Shown here: piece by piece, positions 18,399 to 28,256 of the stretch
Position numbering within the stretch: position 1 is the first letter of the stretch
Layout: every line of letters starts with the position of its first letter
Virus record (IMG/VR): IMGVR_UViG_3300017987_000106
Coordinates: 1 to 57,252 of that record
Origin: a virus
DNA length: 57,252 nt
Reading direction: 5' to 3' (one strand)
Notes under the pieces: model-generated
What the model was told of the DNA's origin: nothing
The model's input: the letters and a program-made list of their open reading frames with translations, nothing else
Database searches by the model: none
Made by a program: the position numbers and the translations under genes

Positions 18399-21105
18399 CG
18401 TCTTTGCCCTCTTCGGACTCGCGGCCAACCAGGTCTATCGACAGCTTGGAGAATACCTGGACGCTGTTCGGGCTCTGTACTCGGGACAGTCTTTGGCCGG
18501 CCTACCCGCCAGCGTCGAGGTAGGCTTGCTGAGTCAGCACCCAATCCGGCGTAGCATCGCCTACATGCACGTGTTCGATAATGCGCTCACCGGCGAGAAC
18601 GACATCAACAAGGCGGTCGAGTACGCGGAGGAGATCATAGACGATGTCGTCGAAGAGGTCGTGGAGAACGTGCGGGTCCTGACCGTCGAGGGCTTCGACA
18701 ACAATGTCAGAGCACACCTCGATGCCGTAGAGAGCTCCTACGACGACGTGTCCCTACCTGGCCTCGAAGACTACCTGAGCTCATTCAGCAGGTTCACGTT
18801 GACGTCCAAGTCTCTACAGTCAGTGGGCGAGAAGATCCGCGAGCAGCTGACGTTCTACGCGCTGGAGTACTTGAACAAAACGCGTGAGGAGGAAGCAGGT
18901 ACGAGCAACTCGCTGCTGGCTATGCTCATCGCGTCCAAGACTCTCTTGAGGTCGCTGAGCTCTACCCCCTCGTTCTCTGGGGAGGTAATTCTGGGACCGT
19001 TTGACGATTTGACGTTCCCGGATGACGACCTGCTGCTCGAGGGTACGACCGGGGCTACTGTACCAGACGTGGTCGTCCTTTCTGGGGACGGCATCGATCC
19101 GCTTACTGTGACTGCCGATCCTACTGAATCAGGGGACACGACGACTCGTGTCCTCGCCGATGCACCTTTCAAGTTTGCGCTCGAAGCTGAAGTGGTAGTG
19201 GACGACGCCGTCCTACTATCCAGTAGCGGGTCCGGGACACCTGTCTTGCGCACATCTGGGACTGGGGCTACCCCGGTGGTCCCGCCCGACCCGACGCAAG
19301 TCGTGCGCGACGTTGCTGCCCTATTCCAGGCCTACGGGATCGAGTCTGGGGACAGGTGGCTCTCGCTCACAGAGACTGGCGTGGGCCCTGTTGTGAACAA
19401 CCGCTGGCACGTGGTCGAAGAACTGGTCGCAGGGTTCGAGCAGACGGACATACAGGTTACTGTAGCGACGAGCTTCGCGGCTGGTTTGACCATCGACTAC
19501 GAAATCTACAGGCCAGCGACGAATATCCTTGTAGATACGACGGCCAACTTCGGGCTCGGCCTTTTGGGTAAGAGGCTCACCGTCGCCAACCTGGGGAGCA
19601 CGGTCATCACTCGAGTCGTCGACGCCAACACGCTGGAGCTTGCCGACTATCTCATCCCCATCTTGACCGTCGACGGATCTGGGCCAACCACAAACAGCCA
19701 CGATTACACCATCTACGAGTTCCAAGTTCCGGCCGGGCGGGAGGCTCGCGTTACTGATGGGACCGACCTGTTCGACTATGACCTTCCTCCCCGAATAGCT
19801 GTGCGGTTGTCGACAGCTGCTGGCGGGTATTCTGAGGGGCTGCTCGAGGCGGTTGTCGAAGACCAGGCGTTTTTGCTAGAGCAGCTGGTCGTGCCGGGAT
19901 CCTATACGGCACTTTTCGTATTCCCCGTCCAGCCTGGGGACGTTCTCCACTTTGCGGCCTCTGACCACGTTGTCACCAAGGTTGTGGCCGACGATTTGGT
20001 TTTCGTCTCCCCTCCGGTTGAGGCCACGCTTGCGGCTGAGGAGGCGAAGATTCTGCCTCCTCAATTCTCTGGTGTGACGAGGGTGTTCTATGACGCTTCA
20101 GCAGACTTCGAGGCCGCGGGCGTGTACCCGGACAGCCTCCTCATCGTTACAGTAGAGGGGAAGGTGCGCAGGTGCGCTATCAAGGCTGTGACGACGAACT
20201 CCTTGCGGTTGAACATACCTCTGTTAGTCGACAAGACCAACCTCGATTATCGGATACTCAGGCGGGAGGATGCCAGTACTGATTGGGCCGAGACCTCTGA
20301 GAGCTTGGCTTCTGTGCAGGTTGACGACATGCTGTCCGCGTCCGGTCGCACTGAAAGTACGATCACCGGCATTGATGGCCAGATCATGACGGTCTCTCCA
20401 GGCAGCCCTGTTACCGCAGACCCCACATCCGGGCTGGTCTCTCGTGGCGGGACAGCTGGGTATGGGCACTACGCCATGGCGCAGGACTTGCTCTTCGGAG
20501 GCACCCCTACAGAGCTGCTCGACCCTACCAATCTCCGCAGCAAGATCGGTCTCTGCATCACGGACCCGGGAGATACGGGAGCGTCCATCTCGACGACAGG
20601 AGCATCCGAGCTCATAGATGCTGGCGGTGAAGTCTCAGACAGGATGCGCGTTCCTGGGTTGTCATTCTTGGACATCAAGTTCGGGGACCTCTTGGAAATC
20701 TCTACCTCAGACTTGTCCGGTCCTGTGGTCCTGTACCGATACGTGAGGGAGTGGCTCGAGTCTGATTCTCTGATCTCGTTCTTCCCGTCGATCGACTTGT
20801 CCACGTACTCGGACAGCTTGACGGCCGTCGACCTCAGAAGGTCGAAAGGGTCGAACGCCATCTACGAAGCTTCTTTGGTGGAGGCCTCTGTTGTCGCTGT
20901 CCGGGCGGTGATCAGCCAGCTCGTCTCTCCGAAGGTGTCTTCTCTGGATTCCCTCTTGGCGTTTTTGGCCTCGAGGAAGTACGATCGTGCTGTCGATCTG
21001 CTTGTCGCTGGGGACCTCGAAACACTGGCGGCTTCCAGTGAGAAAGGGCTATCCTATGCTGGGTATCTTGGGGAGCTGGTGGCCGAGACCGTCCCCCTGC
21101 TTTGA
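18241..21105 (+). CDS. Large tail/baseplate protein of unknown type
   Basis: A 954-residue protein. I prefer GTG 18241, preceded by GGAGAGAG (18227-18234), over the in-frame TTG 18217; either way it overlaps the upstream gene out of frame. Residues about 1-215 are helical and acidic. Residues about 225-830 are beta-rich, with many short Ser/Thr/Gly/Asp strands, and the last 60 residues are helical. It is placed directly before gp25-like and J-like wedge genes, which suggests a baseplate component or fibre attachment protein. No enzymatic motif was recognised. Confidence 0.6.
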   Translation: MSISVAEVEAEIRKILQGGIRRALRVGGFPNVVEEVNSIFEQLSLTLTTEPSSVFALFGLAANQVYRQLGEYLDAVRALYSGQSLAGLPASVEVGLLSQHPIRRSIAYMHVFDNALTGENDINKAVEYAEEIIDDVVEEVVENVRVLTVEGFDNNVRAHLDAVESSYDDVSLPGLEDYLSSFSRFTLTSKSLQSVGEKIREQLTFYALEYLNKTREEEAGTSNSLLAMLIASKTLLRSLSSTPSFSGEVILGPFDDLTFPDDDLLLEGTTGATVPDVVVLSGDGIDPLTVTADPTESGDTTTRVLADAPFKFALEAEVVVDDAVLLSSSGSGTPVLRTSGTGATPVVPPDPTQVVRDVAALFQAYGIESGDRWLSLTETGVGPVVNNRWHVVEELVAGFEQTDIQVTVATSFAAGLTIDYEIYRPATNILVDTTANFGLGLLGKRLTVANLGSTVITRVVDANTLELADYLIPILTVDGSGPTTNSHDYTIYEFQVPAGREARVTDGTDLFDYDLPPRIAVRLSTAAGGYSEGLLEAVVEDQAFLLEQLVVPGSYTALFVFPVQPGDVLHFAASDHVVTKVVADDLVFVSPPVEATLAAEEAKILPPQFSGVTRVFYDASADFEAAGVYPDSLLIVTVEGKVRRCAIKAVTTNSLRLNIPLLVDKTNLDYRILRREDASTDWAETSESLASVQVDDMLSASGRTESTITGIDGQIMTVSPGSPVTADPTSGLVSRGGTAGYGHYAMAQDLLFGGTPTELLDPTNLRSKIGLCITDPGDTGASISTTGASELIDAGGEVSDRMRVPGLSFLDIKFGDLLEISTSDLSGPVVLYRYVREWLESDSLISFFPSIDLSTYSDSLTAVDLRRSKGSNAIYEASLVEASVVAVRAVISQLVSPKVSSLDSLLAFLASRKYDRAVDLLVAGDLETLAASSEKGLSYAGYLGELVAETVPLL

Positions 21106-21112
21106 GTAAGGA

Positions 21113-21412
21113 ATGTCTGAAACTACTGCAGAACAGCGGCAACGAGAGGCTCTCCAGCTCCAAGTCAGGACTGCCCTCGGTCGCGCGTACGCCTTTGTCC
21201 ATTCGCGGAGTCGGCTTGAGCAGACTCTAGTGCGCTCAGTAGACGACCTCAAGCAGGCTGCGTTGGAGAAGATCGACGGCACAGAACCTACGGCGACTTT
21301 TCTTAGAACGCGTAGGAGCTTGACAGAGAAGGAAAGAATAGAGGAAGTACGTAGAGGGATCCACGAGGCGATTACGGTAGCCCGTTCACACCCGGAGTTC
21401 GGAAGTGAGTGA
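21113..21412 (+). CDS. Hypothetical small helical protein
   Basis: A 99-residue charged helical protein with an AAGGA ribosome site just before ATG 21113. It overlaps the gp25-like gene by eight bases. It has no recognised family. By position it could be a small wedge assembly factor. Confidence 0.5.
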   Translation: MSETTAEQRQREALQLQVRTALGRAYAFVHSRSRLEQTLVRSVDDLKQAALEKIDGTEPTATFLRTRRSLTEKERIEEVRRGIHEAITVARSHPEFGSE

Positions 21413-22067
21413 CATCCAGGTGTTCAAAGTCGTGGACGTCGTCGATGGCGTTCCGATAAGCGATACGACTTCAGGCGGAGAGCGGACCGTCCGCTTGAGG
21501 ATGGCCGGAAAGGCTTCCCTAGTAGCCGAGGTCACCGTCAACGGCCACATGGCAAAGGACTTTGCAGCCGTCAGTGAGCGATTTCTGGACGTGGTTCTCC
21601 CCTCCCAGGTCATTGACTACGAGGTCGGGGACCTGCGCTTTCTGGTTTTGAGCTCCGGGTTCACGGCCAAGGCTAGAACGTACGAGATCCTCTTCGACAT
21701 AGGGCGTGTGTCGACGATGATTCGCGGTCGCGACATCCTGGTCCAGCGCTGGATCAGGTTCTTGTTGATGTCGCGGGGTTCCGACAAGCGAGACCCAAAT
21801 GGCGGTGTCGGCTTCCTTCGCCTGGCTGGGCAGGTTACTCCTGCCAATCTGCAAGCTATGCGGGTGGTCGTTGCTAGGATGCACCATGAATGCAAGAGGC
21901 AGATCATCCAACGGCAGACTCGAGAAATTCGCCGGACTAACCGTGCCGAGATCTTAAAGGATGCCACCTTGACGAACGTGTCCCTGGACGACGACGGACG
22001 CCTTGTCGTCGAGTCAATGTTGATTGACGGGGCTAACAGAACTTTCACCGTTGGGACGAGGGTGTAG
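21405..22067 (+). CDS. Putative gp25/W-like baseplate wedge protein
   Basis: A 220-residue protein starting at GTG 21405 with GGAG a few bases upstream. Residues about 100-135 read RVSTMIRGRDILVQRWIRFLL, then a short MSRGSDKRDPNGGVGFLRLAG stretch. This matches the gp25-like layout in which a helix (K/R-L-V-Q-R-hydrophobic) is followed by a turn of the type GSDxxDPxxGxGF. A beta-rich domain precedes it and a beta strand pair follows. gp25-like proteins nucleate sheath assembly at the baseplate of contractile tails. The adjacent J-like gene supports the call, which remains a pattern match. Confidence 0.55.
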   Translation: MSDIQVFKVVDVVDGVPISDTTSGGERTVRLRMAGKASLVAEVTVNGHMAKDFAAVSERFLDVVLPSQVIDYEVGDLRFLVLSSGFTAKARTYEILFDIGRVSTMIRGRDILVQRWIRFLLMSRGSDKRDPNGGVGFLRLAGQVTPANLQAMRVVVARMHHECKRQIIQRQTREIRRTNRAEILKDATLTNVSLDDDGRLVVESMLIDGANRTFTVGTRV

Positions 22068-22069
22068 CT

Positions 22070-24754
22070 ATGGCGAGTGGAGTCAACGCTTCCCTAAGGG
22101 AATTCATCGAAGAGAGGATGGCGGTCTACGACTCTGACATCGATACGGACTCTGGTTCTGAGTTCGACCAGCTCGTCATTGTCCCACTTCTCAACCGCCT
22201 CGGCCCGGATACGACTGAGACGGACGCTGAGCAGATCGTCATCGATCGTGTCAGGACCCACGACCCTACTATCTCCGTGGACGTCGGCAGCGGTATCAGG
22301 GACGGACTCATCACCCCTCTGGGCGCCATCTTGGAGCCTTTTCGTAGGGCAGTGAACCTGGTGCTTCTCAGGAATAGCTGGACGAACGTCGAGTCCATGA
22401 CCAACGAGGAGGCCGATATCCTGGCAGAGAACGTCTTCTACTACAGGGATGAGGGGGAGAAGTCCATCGGGTCCATCCGGTTGAAGTTTGCCTCCCCCAG
22501 GGACGTTTCGGTAACCCTTCAAAACGTCGCCTACGCGGGTAGTTTGAGGTTTGTACCAACTCTTCCGCAGTCTATCTCCAGGTTGGAGATGACAGCGCAG
22601 ATGACTGGCGCTTACTACTACATGGACGTTTCGATGATCGCCGAGCAGGCCGGGGAAGAGTACAATGTGGAGGCCGGTACCATCTCTGAGATCGACGGCG
22701 TCACAGGGGTTGTAGGCGTAGAGCAGCTGGCGGACTTCCGCGATGGGCGGACTACCCAAACGAACCTCGAGCTCCGCGATGCAGCTCAGACCAGCATCGT
22801 CGTCAGGAACCTAGTTACTGAACGGAGCATCCTCACAGTCCTGCCAGACCAAGAGCACTACCCAGAGATCGGCGCGATTCTCGTCGTCGGTAGGATGGAT
22901 CCTGCAATGTCCCGAGACTTGGTCTACGGCCCTGCCTCTATCGGAGGTATCCCGCAGGGAATCAAAGGCGGGTCTGCGCCCGACATCGTCGTCGGCGAGA
23001 AGTTCCACATGGGCGGCTTTACAGACATCTGGGCTGCTCCGAGCGCTAGCACATCGGACGTGACCGAGTCCATTGACGTCAAGAACATCTCCGATGAGGG
23101 TGCCCTCGTCTTCAGTTCTGAGACAGGCTACGTGAATGCAGGTACCCCCGGAGTTCTGGAGGACATCCGCGCTTTCTTCACCGAGGTCGACGAGGGCTTC
23201 CTACCTGTCCAAGTGGACGACTACGTCATCGTTGAGGGCCAGCATAGTGGCGGGCAACACATCGAGTACGTCGTTACGGCGGTCAACGATACCGACATCG
23301 AGGTGACTCCAGATATAGCCTCCGGGTCCAGCTTGTCGGAGGTGTCCTACGAGATCCGCCGCCGGTACCCAGGTTTCGTGTCTGTCAGCGTCGACACGTT
23401 GGTGGCCGAGGCAGACGGGTCTCCCGTCTTGGACTCAAGTGGGAACCCTTACCTCCCAAAGCCTGGGTTGGTCAAAGAGTCAGAAGGCGTCTTAGCCGCG
23501 TCCAACAAGGGTAGCGGGAACGTGTCTCTCCCCTTGTTCTACATATCGCGCGTGGAGTTCTTGGACCCCATAACTGACCAGCCGACTGGTGAGGTAGTGC
23601 CGGAAGGGGACCCGATCGTGTTGTACATCTCTGACCGGGCGTCATCCTCGGTCGTCTGGGTCAGGGTCGTGTACCGGTACCCAACGCGCTTCGTCTTGCA
23701 GATGAATCACAAGCTCTGGACCTTGGATGCCGGAACCTACTACGTGCCACCTGTGCTTTCGGGAACGGCTACCTTGGTCAGCTCGACGGTCGTGGAGATC
23801 GACGGGGTACACTACGACAGCACTCCCTACGTATCTTGCTACCCGGACAGGAAGCCCCAACCAGGGGACTACATCGAGTACTACGATCCAGCCTCACCAG
23901 GTACAGCTCTTGCCGGATCAGTGGTCGTTGCCACCAACGTCGGGGCGTCGAACCGCTACGAAGTCGAGGAGGCTGTCCTCCCGTTCCCGGGAACGCCCGG
24001 GTACGAAGCACGGATTCTACAAGGGTCTAGGAAGTCGGACATGACGTCTACAGACGCTTTCGGGTTCTACTACTTCGATATGCTCATGGAGAGGTATACG
24101 GGAACCCGACAAGAGGTGGGCACACCACTAGCTTCTCCGACGAATGCCTTTCTCTTGACGCAGGGGTGGAGACTCGTACCAAGATTGGAAGGGTACGGCT
24201 TCTCGACTCTCGAGGAACCGGGCTTGACGATCACGAGCAAAGTCAACGACACGACCGACGTGGACGGGGAGTCGATCAGGATCACCTACTTGACGACTCC
24301 CCTGTTCCGAGACGTGCAGGACTTCTTGGACAGCGACTCGGAAAGGGTGCCGGCGGAGGACATGCTGATTCGCCGAATGCCTCCGGCGAGGGTCCACATT
24401 GCTATGAACTTCAAGCCAGATTCGGTCACCGACCTTCCGACAGAGGAAGAAGCTGAGTCTGGCCTCGCCGAATACATCGAGGCTTCCGTATCGTCTGAGG
24501 AAGAAGCCTACGGCTCGGCGACGGCCATCTCCAATGTCGTTGAGGAACTGGGAGCGAGGAAGGTAGAGTACCCCTTCAGCACTATCGTGGAGTACGCTGG
24601 GAAGGCTCGTTCCGGCCAGGGGTTGTTGGGGAGGCTTATGAGCTTCCACGGGTATGATGGGTTCTCCGTGCCCGAGAACATCAGCACAGCCATCGAGAGC
24701 CTGTTCCGCATGGCGCAGTTCATCCCAGGAAACATTGAGGTGGTTGAGGACTGA
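22070..24754 (+). CDS. Baseplate J-like/gp6-like wedge protein
   Basis: An 894-residue protein two bases after the gp25-like gene. The N-terminal region has the J-like order: a helical part ending NVESMTNEEADILAENVFY, then strands, then EQAGEEYNVEAGTISEI (the G-x-x-x-N-V-x-A-G motif) and a V-x-x-L-x-D-F-R-D-G-R-T turn leading to the ELRDAAQTSI helix. These features mark gpJ/gp6 wedge proteins, which form the ring of a contractile-tail baseplate. It is longer than P2 J (about 300 residues), with beta-rich insertions in the middle and a helical C-terminal domain. The stop overlaps the next ATG by one base. Confidence 0.8.
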   Translation: MASGVNASLREFIEERMAVYDSDIDTDSGSEFDQLVIVPLLNRLGPDTTETDAEQIVIDRVRTHDPTISVDVGSGIRDGLITPLGAILEPFRRAVNLVLLRNSWTNVESMTNEEADILAENVFYYRDEGEKSIGSIRLKFASPRDVSVTLQNVAYAGSLRFVPTLPQSISRLEMTAQMTGAYYYMDVSMIAEQAGEEYNVEAGTISEIDGVTGVVGVEQLADFRDGRTTQTNLELRDAAQTSIVVRNLVTERSILTVLPDQEHYPEIGAILVVGRMDPAMSRDLVYGPASIGGIPQGIKGGSAPDIVVGEKFHMGGFTDIWAAPSASTSDVTESIDVKNISDEGALVFSSETGYVNAGTPGVLEDIRAFFTEVDEGFLPVQVDDYVIVEGQHSGGQHIEYVVTAVNDTDIEVTPDIASGSSLSEVSYEIRRRYPGFVSVSVDTLVAEADGSPVLDSSGNPYLPKPGLVKESEGVLAASNKGSGNVSLPLFYISRVEFLDPITDQPTGEVVPEGDPIVLYISDRASSSVVWVRVVYRYPTRFVLQMNHKLWTLDAGTYYVPPVLSGTATLVSSTVVEIDGVHYDSTPYVSCYPDRKPQPGDYIEYYDPASPGTALAGSVVVATNVGASNRYEVEEAVLPFPGTPGYEARILQGSRKSDMTSTDAFGFYYFDMLMERYTGTRQEVGTPLASPTNAFLLTQGWRLVPRLEGYGFSTLEEPGLTITSKVNDTTDVDGESIRITYLTTPLFRDVQDFLDSDSERVPAEDMLIRRMPPARVHIAMNFKPDSVTDLPTEEEAESGLAEYIEASVSSEEEAYGSATAISNVVEELGARKVEYPFSTIVEYAGKARSGQGLLGRLMSFHGYDGFSVPENISTAIESLFRMAQFIPGNIEVVED

Positions 24755-26064
24755 TGACTTTCCCTGTCGACGCTACATACATCGACGGCAACGGCAAGCA
24801 GGTGTTGCTGTCAGATAACGTTCGGGCCATCGAGGCCGTCGACCTGAGCGGCAGCTCTTTCTGGAGTCCGGATGCAACCTATACGGGGTTCGGTGCCGAC
24901 GGGAACTACTACGAGAACGGCGATGCCACCTCTGACAGGGCCACGTGGGCTGTCGAGGAGGACGGCGATCACCGCGGAACTCTCAACCGCTTCCCGCAGA
25001 CGTTTTTTGCTGTGCTGACGGACCAAGAGCTGTCTATCATTGCAGCAGACACCTTCGACCTCTTCATCCGCTTCATCGTCTTGGAGGTTCCCTCTTTGCC
25101 ATCAGGAGACCCCGGCATCTTCCTCGAGTGGGAGGAGGACGAGTCCCTGCCAGGACTGGGGACCGTTTTGGGGATCGACGGGGATTCCTTGAATGCTGTC
25201 TCTTGGGGCGGCGGCAGGCTTGTGGTCTCGACTGACAACGCTACGCGAGTCATCGACTTCAGAGAGGACAGATCCTACGCTTTTCGGGACGGCGGCCACT
25301 ACCGCTACCGGTCTGAGGTCCATGCGGGTCTGGATAGCAGGAACCTTCCCAGCTTTTTCGGAGACGGTGTTTTCTCCCCAGCCGGCCCGTCAATCAGCGA
25401 CGCTGTTGCGTCTTTCACTTCCGGTACGAGCACCTACTTCATTGTTGGGAGTGAGACCGGAGTGACGGTGTTTTGGTGGGCTGGTAACGGCATCGCCAGT
25501 CTGCAAACGCAGGACACTCCTCTTGGCGGAGAGTCTCGAGGACATGCTGTGACCAGCGGCGGGGAGCTCTATGTCCTCATCAAGTACGACGACGGCGGAG
25601 ACAGATTGAAGATCGTACGGAGCATCTCCGAGTGGCAATCTGTAGGAGGGAGCTTCAGCGGTAGCGTGCATCAGGTATCTCTTCCCCTGTGGGTAGGAGG
25701 AGAGGGCCGTTTGGCGGTCCACGGCGATGTGGCCTACGTCGGAGTTGGATCTGGGGTTTGGCGTACAGACAGGGTCGGCCTGACTGCTCCGGAACTCCTC
25801 TTCGGTAAGACACTTGCGGCCACAGAGCCTGTAGCTCCCTTGTACGACGTGCTGTCTCAAGTGGACAGTGCCGTCACGACCATCCAGGTCGATTCGACGA
25901 CTGGACAACTAGCCGTATTGTACGGAGACGTCCTGACGCTCGTGCACCTTGGGAAGAACACTGCCGAGGCTAGCTACTCGACAGGGCCTGACAGTAATCC
26001 AAGACTCCCCTCCACTCCCAGGGCCCTCGCTTCGTACAATTTCACCGTCGGGGAGGTGTTCTAG
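24754..26064 (+). CDS. Tail protein with propeller-like beta structure
   Basis: A 436-residue, almost entirely beta-stranded protein. Repeating blocks of four short strands in residues about 140-420 (for instance LGIDGDSLNAVSWGGGRLVVS, then GDVAYVGVGSGVWRTD and GQLAVLYGDVLTLVHLG) suggest a beta-propeller. It is coupled to the J-like gene by TGATG and ends directly before the next ATG. It is probably a baseplate-attached receptor-binding or fibre-holding protein. The fold call is by eye. Confidence 0.5.
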   Translation: MTFPVDATYIDGNGKQVLLSDNVRAIEAVDLSGSSFWSPDATYTGFGADGNYYENGDATSDRATWAVEEDGDHRGTLNRFPQTFFAVLTDQELSIIAADTFDLFIRFIVLEVPSLPSGDPGIFLEWEEDESLPGLGTVLGIDGDSLNAVSWGGGRLVVSTDNATRVIDFREDRSYAFRDGGHYRYRSEVHAGLDSRNLPSFFGDGVFSPAGPSISDAVASFTSGTSTYFIVGSETGVTVFWWAGNGIASLQTQDTPLGGESRGHAVTSGGELYVLIKYDDGGDRLKIVRSISEWQSVGGSFSGSVHQVSLPLWVGGEGRLAVHGDVAYVGVGSGVWRTDRVGLTAPELLFGKTLAATEPVAPLYDVLSQVDSAVTTIQVDSTTGQLAVLYGDVLTLVHLGKNTAEASYSTGPDSNPRLPSTPRALASYNFTVGEVF

Positions 26065-28065
26065 ATGAGCATTGCGATAGGCGGAGGAGGGGGCCTAACC
26101 CTCATCACTACGCAGTCCGTGAGGGCTACTGTCTACGACCCCGTCACGCGGGGGAATACGGAGTTCGACGGGCGCCTGTTCTACGAGATTTTGCCAGACG
26201 TCTACTCCCTGCTTGCCGACTATGACCTCCTCCCGAGGATCTGGGAGGGGTACTCTGAGGCGATGTGCGACCTGTTGCTCTCGCTCATCTGTGCCGACTC
26301 CTCGAGGAGCCTGCTCGACGTCGCGCTAGACTACCAGCACAAGTACCAACATATCGATTTCTGGTTCGAGCAGATGATGGTCAACGACCCGCTGCCAGAG
26401 TACGCTGGGAGGGGCTCTCTGAACTTTCCCTACGCGTCGTCGTCGCAGGCTTTGGCCGCGACGTGGAGGACGAAGTTGGCGTCCGATAGGGCAGGCTTCG
26501 AGCTCAGGTCCGACTTCGACCAGAGGGCCACGACCAGGTGGTGGTGGATCGCCGATTATTCACAGCTCGACGCTGGGTCCTACGGCTTCGTCGGGTACTA
26601 CAACTCTACGGCGACGGCTATCGAGAATAGCTTCATGGTAGGCGTGGGGCGGGGAGGGAGGATTGCCGTTCTCCAGGTTGCGCCCAATGGCAGCCCGAAC
26701 ATGGTGGAGACTTCTGCTGTCGTCCCGCTGGACACCAAGGTGCTCTTCCAAGTCGAATATCGCGGCAGCGACAACACCGTCGAGCTCACGGCCGTAGATG
26801 CGACTGATGGTACGGTCTACCTTTCGGGGTTCTCGTACAGTTTGCTGAGTGGCCCGAGTAGTGAGGAGTTCTCTGTGGACAGGTTCGGGTTGGTGAACCT
26901 GGACATCACGGAGACTGACTTCTCAGTCGTCGTTGGGTTCAACCCAGTGAAAGAGCAAGCAGTCGTAGGAAACGTCTACTACCTAGGGTATCTGGACCCG
27001 ACGATGGGAACAGACGTACAAGCTGTCCCAGCCCTCCAAGACAGCTGGGTGGACCCGGTAGTCTTTTGGGAAGACACAGAGAACTACGAGTACCACGAGT
27101 ACTTCTTCGCTTTCGAAGAGCAGCCCGAGGACTTCTTGCTGGCCGAGTACGTCAGCTACAACAGGGAACTCATCAAGAACAGCTTTGGGCTGAATGTGAA
27201 CTTCGATGGACCAAACACGGCTACCTACAAGTCTCAGGTCCAAGCCTTACACAGTGTGTACTGGAAGGGGCCAACTGTTCTGGGCATCCAGCTCGGCACG
27301 CAAGTGCTGTTGGGGCTCCCGTTCTCCGAAGAGGCGGGGGAGGTCCTGTCTGTAAACCCGGCCAAGACCGGGGACACGGGGGAGATCGTCGTCTCTGGGA
27401 AGAACGGCAAGCGTGCCTATGAGTACCCCAACAGCGTAGACGCGGCTGTAGTGGTTGGAGAAACCGTCACTCAGTTCTACCCTTTGACAGAGGGCGTCGA
27501 GGTCAAGGACTGGAAGAACGACCCCAGCTGGTTCCGGCCTTTTCTGGGGGACGTTCACACACCAACGACAGACGTCTTTACAGAGGCCCTGCGCTTCTAT
27601 GAGACGGCCCCAGTTCCGGTCAACGAGGCGCAGAAGTACCACATGTTCATGGTCAGCGTGCACGAGTCGCTGTTCTCGTCCGGACAACTAGCGTCCCTCT
27701 TGGACTTCTTCTCGTCCATCAAGCAGACGTGGAAGGGGATCGTCTTTAGCATCTTTGCCGACCCATCGGACGACGTCAGCCCTGAAGACTCCGTCGAAAT
27801 CAATCTGACAGCACCTGTATGGGACCACGGCGGGGGGTCTCACATCTACGCGCCGAAGTACGGAGCTCCAGGCGGGCCTCCGTACGACTACGCTTATGGC
27901 GGCACTTCGCCGGCCATCCAATACGGAATGTTCCACCCCAGCTTCCCGGACGACCCCCTGGAAGTGCGGTTGACGAACCAAGATGTCGTTCCCCACACGA
28001 TTACAGTGAATGGGTCGCCTGTGACGGTAGATCCTGGAAACACACACGTGGAGTCGATTCCATGA
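26065..28065 (+). CDS. Tail protein, gpI-like N-terminus with fibre-like body
   Basis: A 666-residue protein. After a Gly-rich start, residues about 35-110 (LPDVYSLLADYDLLPRIWEG, then a long amphipathic helix) resemble the helical opening of gpI-type proteins that join baseplate wedges to fibres. The rest is beta-rich and aromatic, with the final 45 residues forming strands of a small domain (VRLTNQDVVPHTITVNG). A gpI-like gene directly after gpJ is the classical order, here separated by one gene. It ends in ATGA overlap with a 64-residue gene. Confidence 0.45.
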   Translation: MSIAIGGGGGLTLITTQSVRATVYDPVTRGNTEFDGRLFYEILPDVYSLLADYDLLPRIWEGYSEAMCDLLLSLICADSSRSLLDVALDYQHKYQHIDFWFEQMMVNDPLPEYAGRGSLNFPYASSSQALAATWRTKLASDRAGFELRSDFDQRATTRWWWIADYSQLDAGSYGFVGYYNSTATAIENSFMVGVGRGGRIAVLQVAPNGSPNMVETSAVVPLDTKVLFQVEYRGSDNTVELTAVDATDGTVYLSGFSYSLLSGPSSEEFSVDRFGLVNLDITETDFSVVVGFNPVKEQAVVGNVYYLGYLDPTMGTDVQAVPALQDSWVDPVVFWEDTENYEYHEYFFAFEEQPEDFLLAEYVSYNRELIKNSFGLNVNFDGPNTATYKSQVQALHSVYWKGPTVLGIQLGTQVLLGLPFSEEAGEVLSVNPAKTGDTGEIVVSGKNGKRAYEYPNSVDAAVVVGETVTQFYPLTEGVEVKDWKNDPSWFRPFLGDVHTPTTDVFTEALRFYETAPVPVNEAQKYHMFMVSVHESLFSSGQLASLLDFFSSIKQTWKGIVFSIFADPSDDVSPEDSVEINLTAPVWDHGGGSHIYAPKYGAPGGPPYDYAYGGTSPAIQYGMFHPSFPDDPLEVRLTNQDVVPHTITVNGSPVTVDPGNTHVESIP

Positions 28066-28256
28066 TCAGGTATTGGACAGAAAGGGAAAGGCTCTTGGGT
28101 AGCTTGCGCGACTCGGCGTATGGTAGGATACCCGCGCAGGCGGGACCTTCCGAAGGGGTCTGTGTTCGCCTGACCCCTGTCGACAAAACGAAGGACGGGG
28201 CCGAGATCTCTATGGGCACCGTGAACCGCAAGCGCTCGAGGAGGATCAAGCAGTGA
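28062..28256 (+). CDS. Hypothetical small basic protein
   Basis: A 64-residue protein starting at ATG 28062 in an ATGA overlap with the upstream stop, which sets the start. It ends with a run of basic residues (NRKRSRRIKQ). Its stop overlaps the next GTG by four bases. The tight coupling on both sides argues that it is expressed. No family recognised. Confidence 0.5.
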   Translation: MIRYWTERERLLGSLRDSAYGRIPAQAGPSEGVCVRLTPVDKTKDGAEISMGTVNRKRSRRIKQ

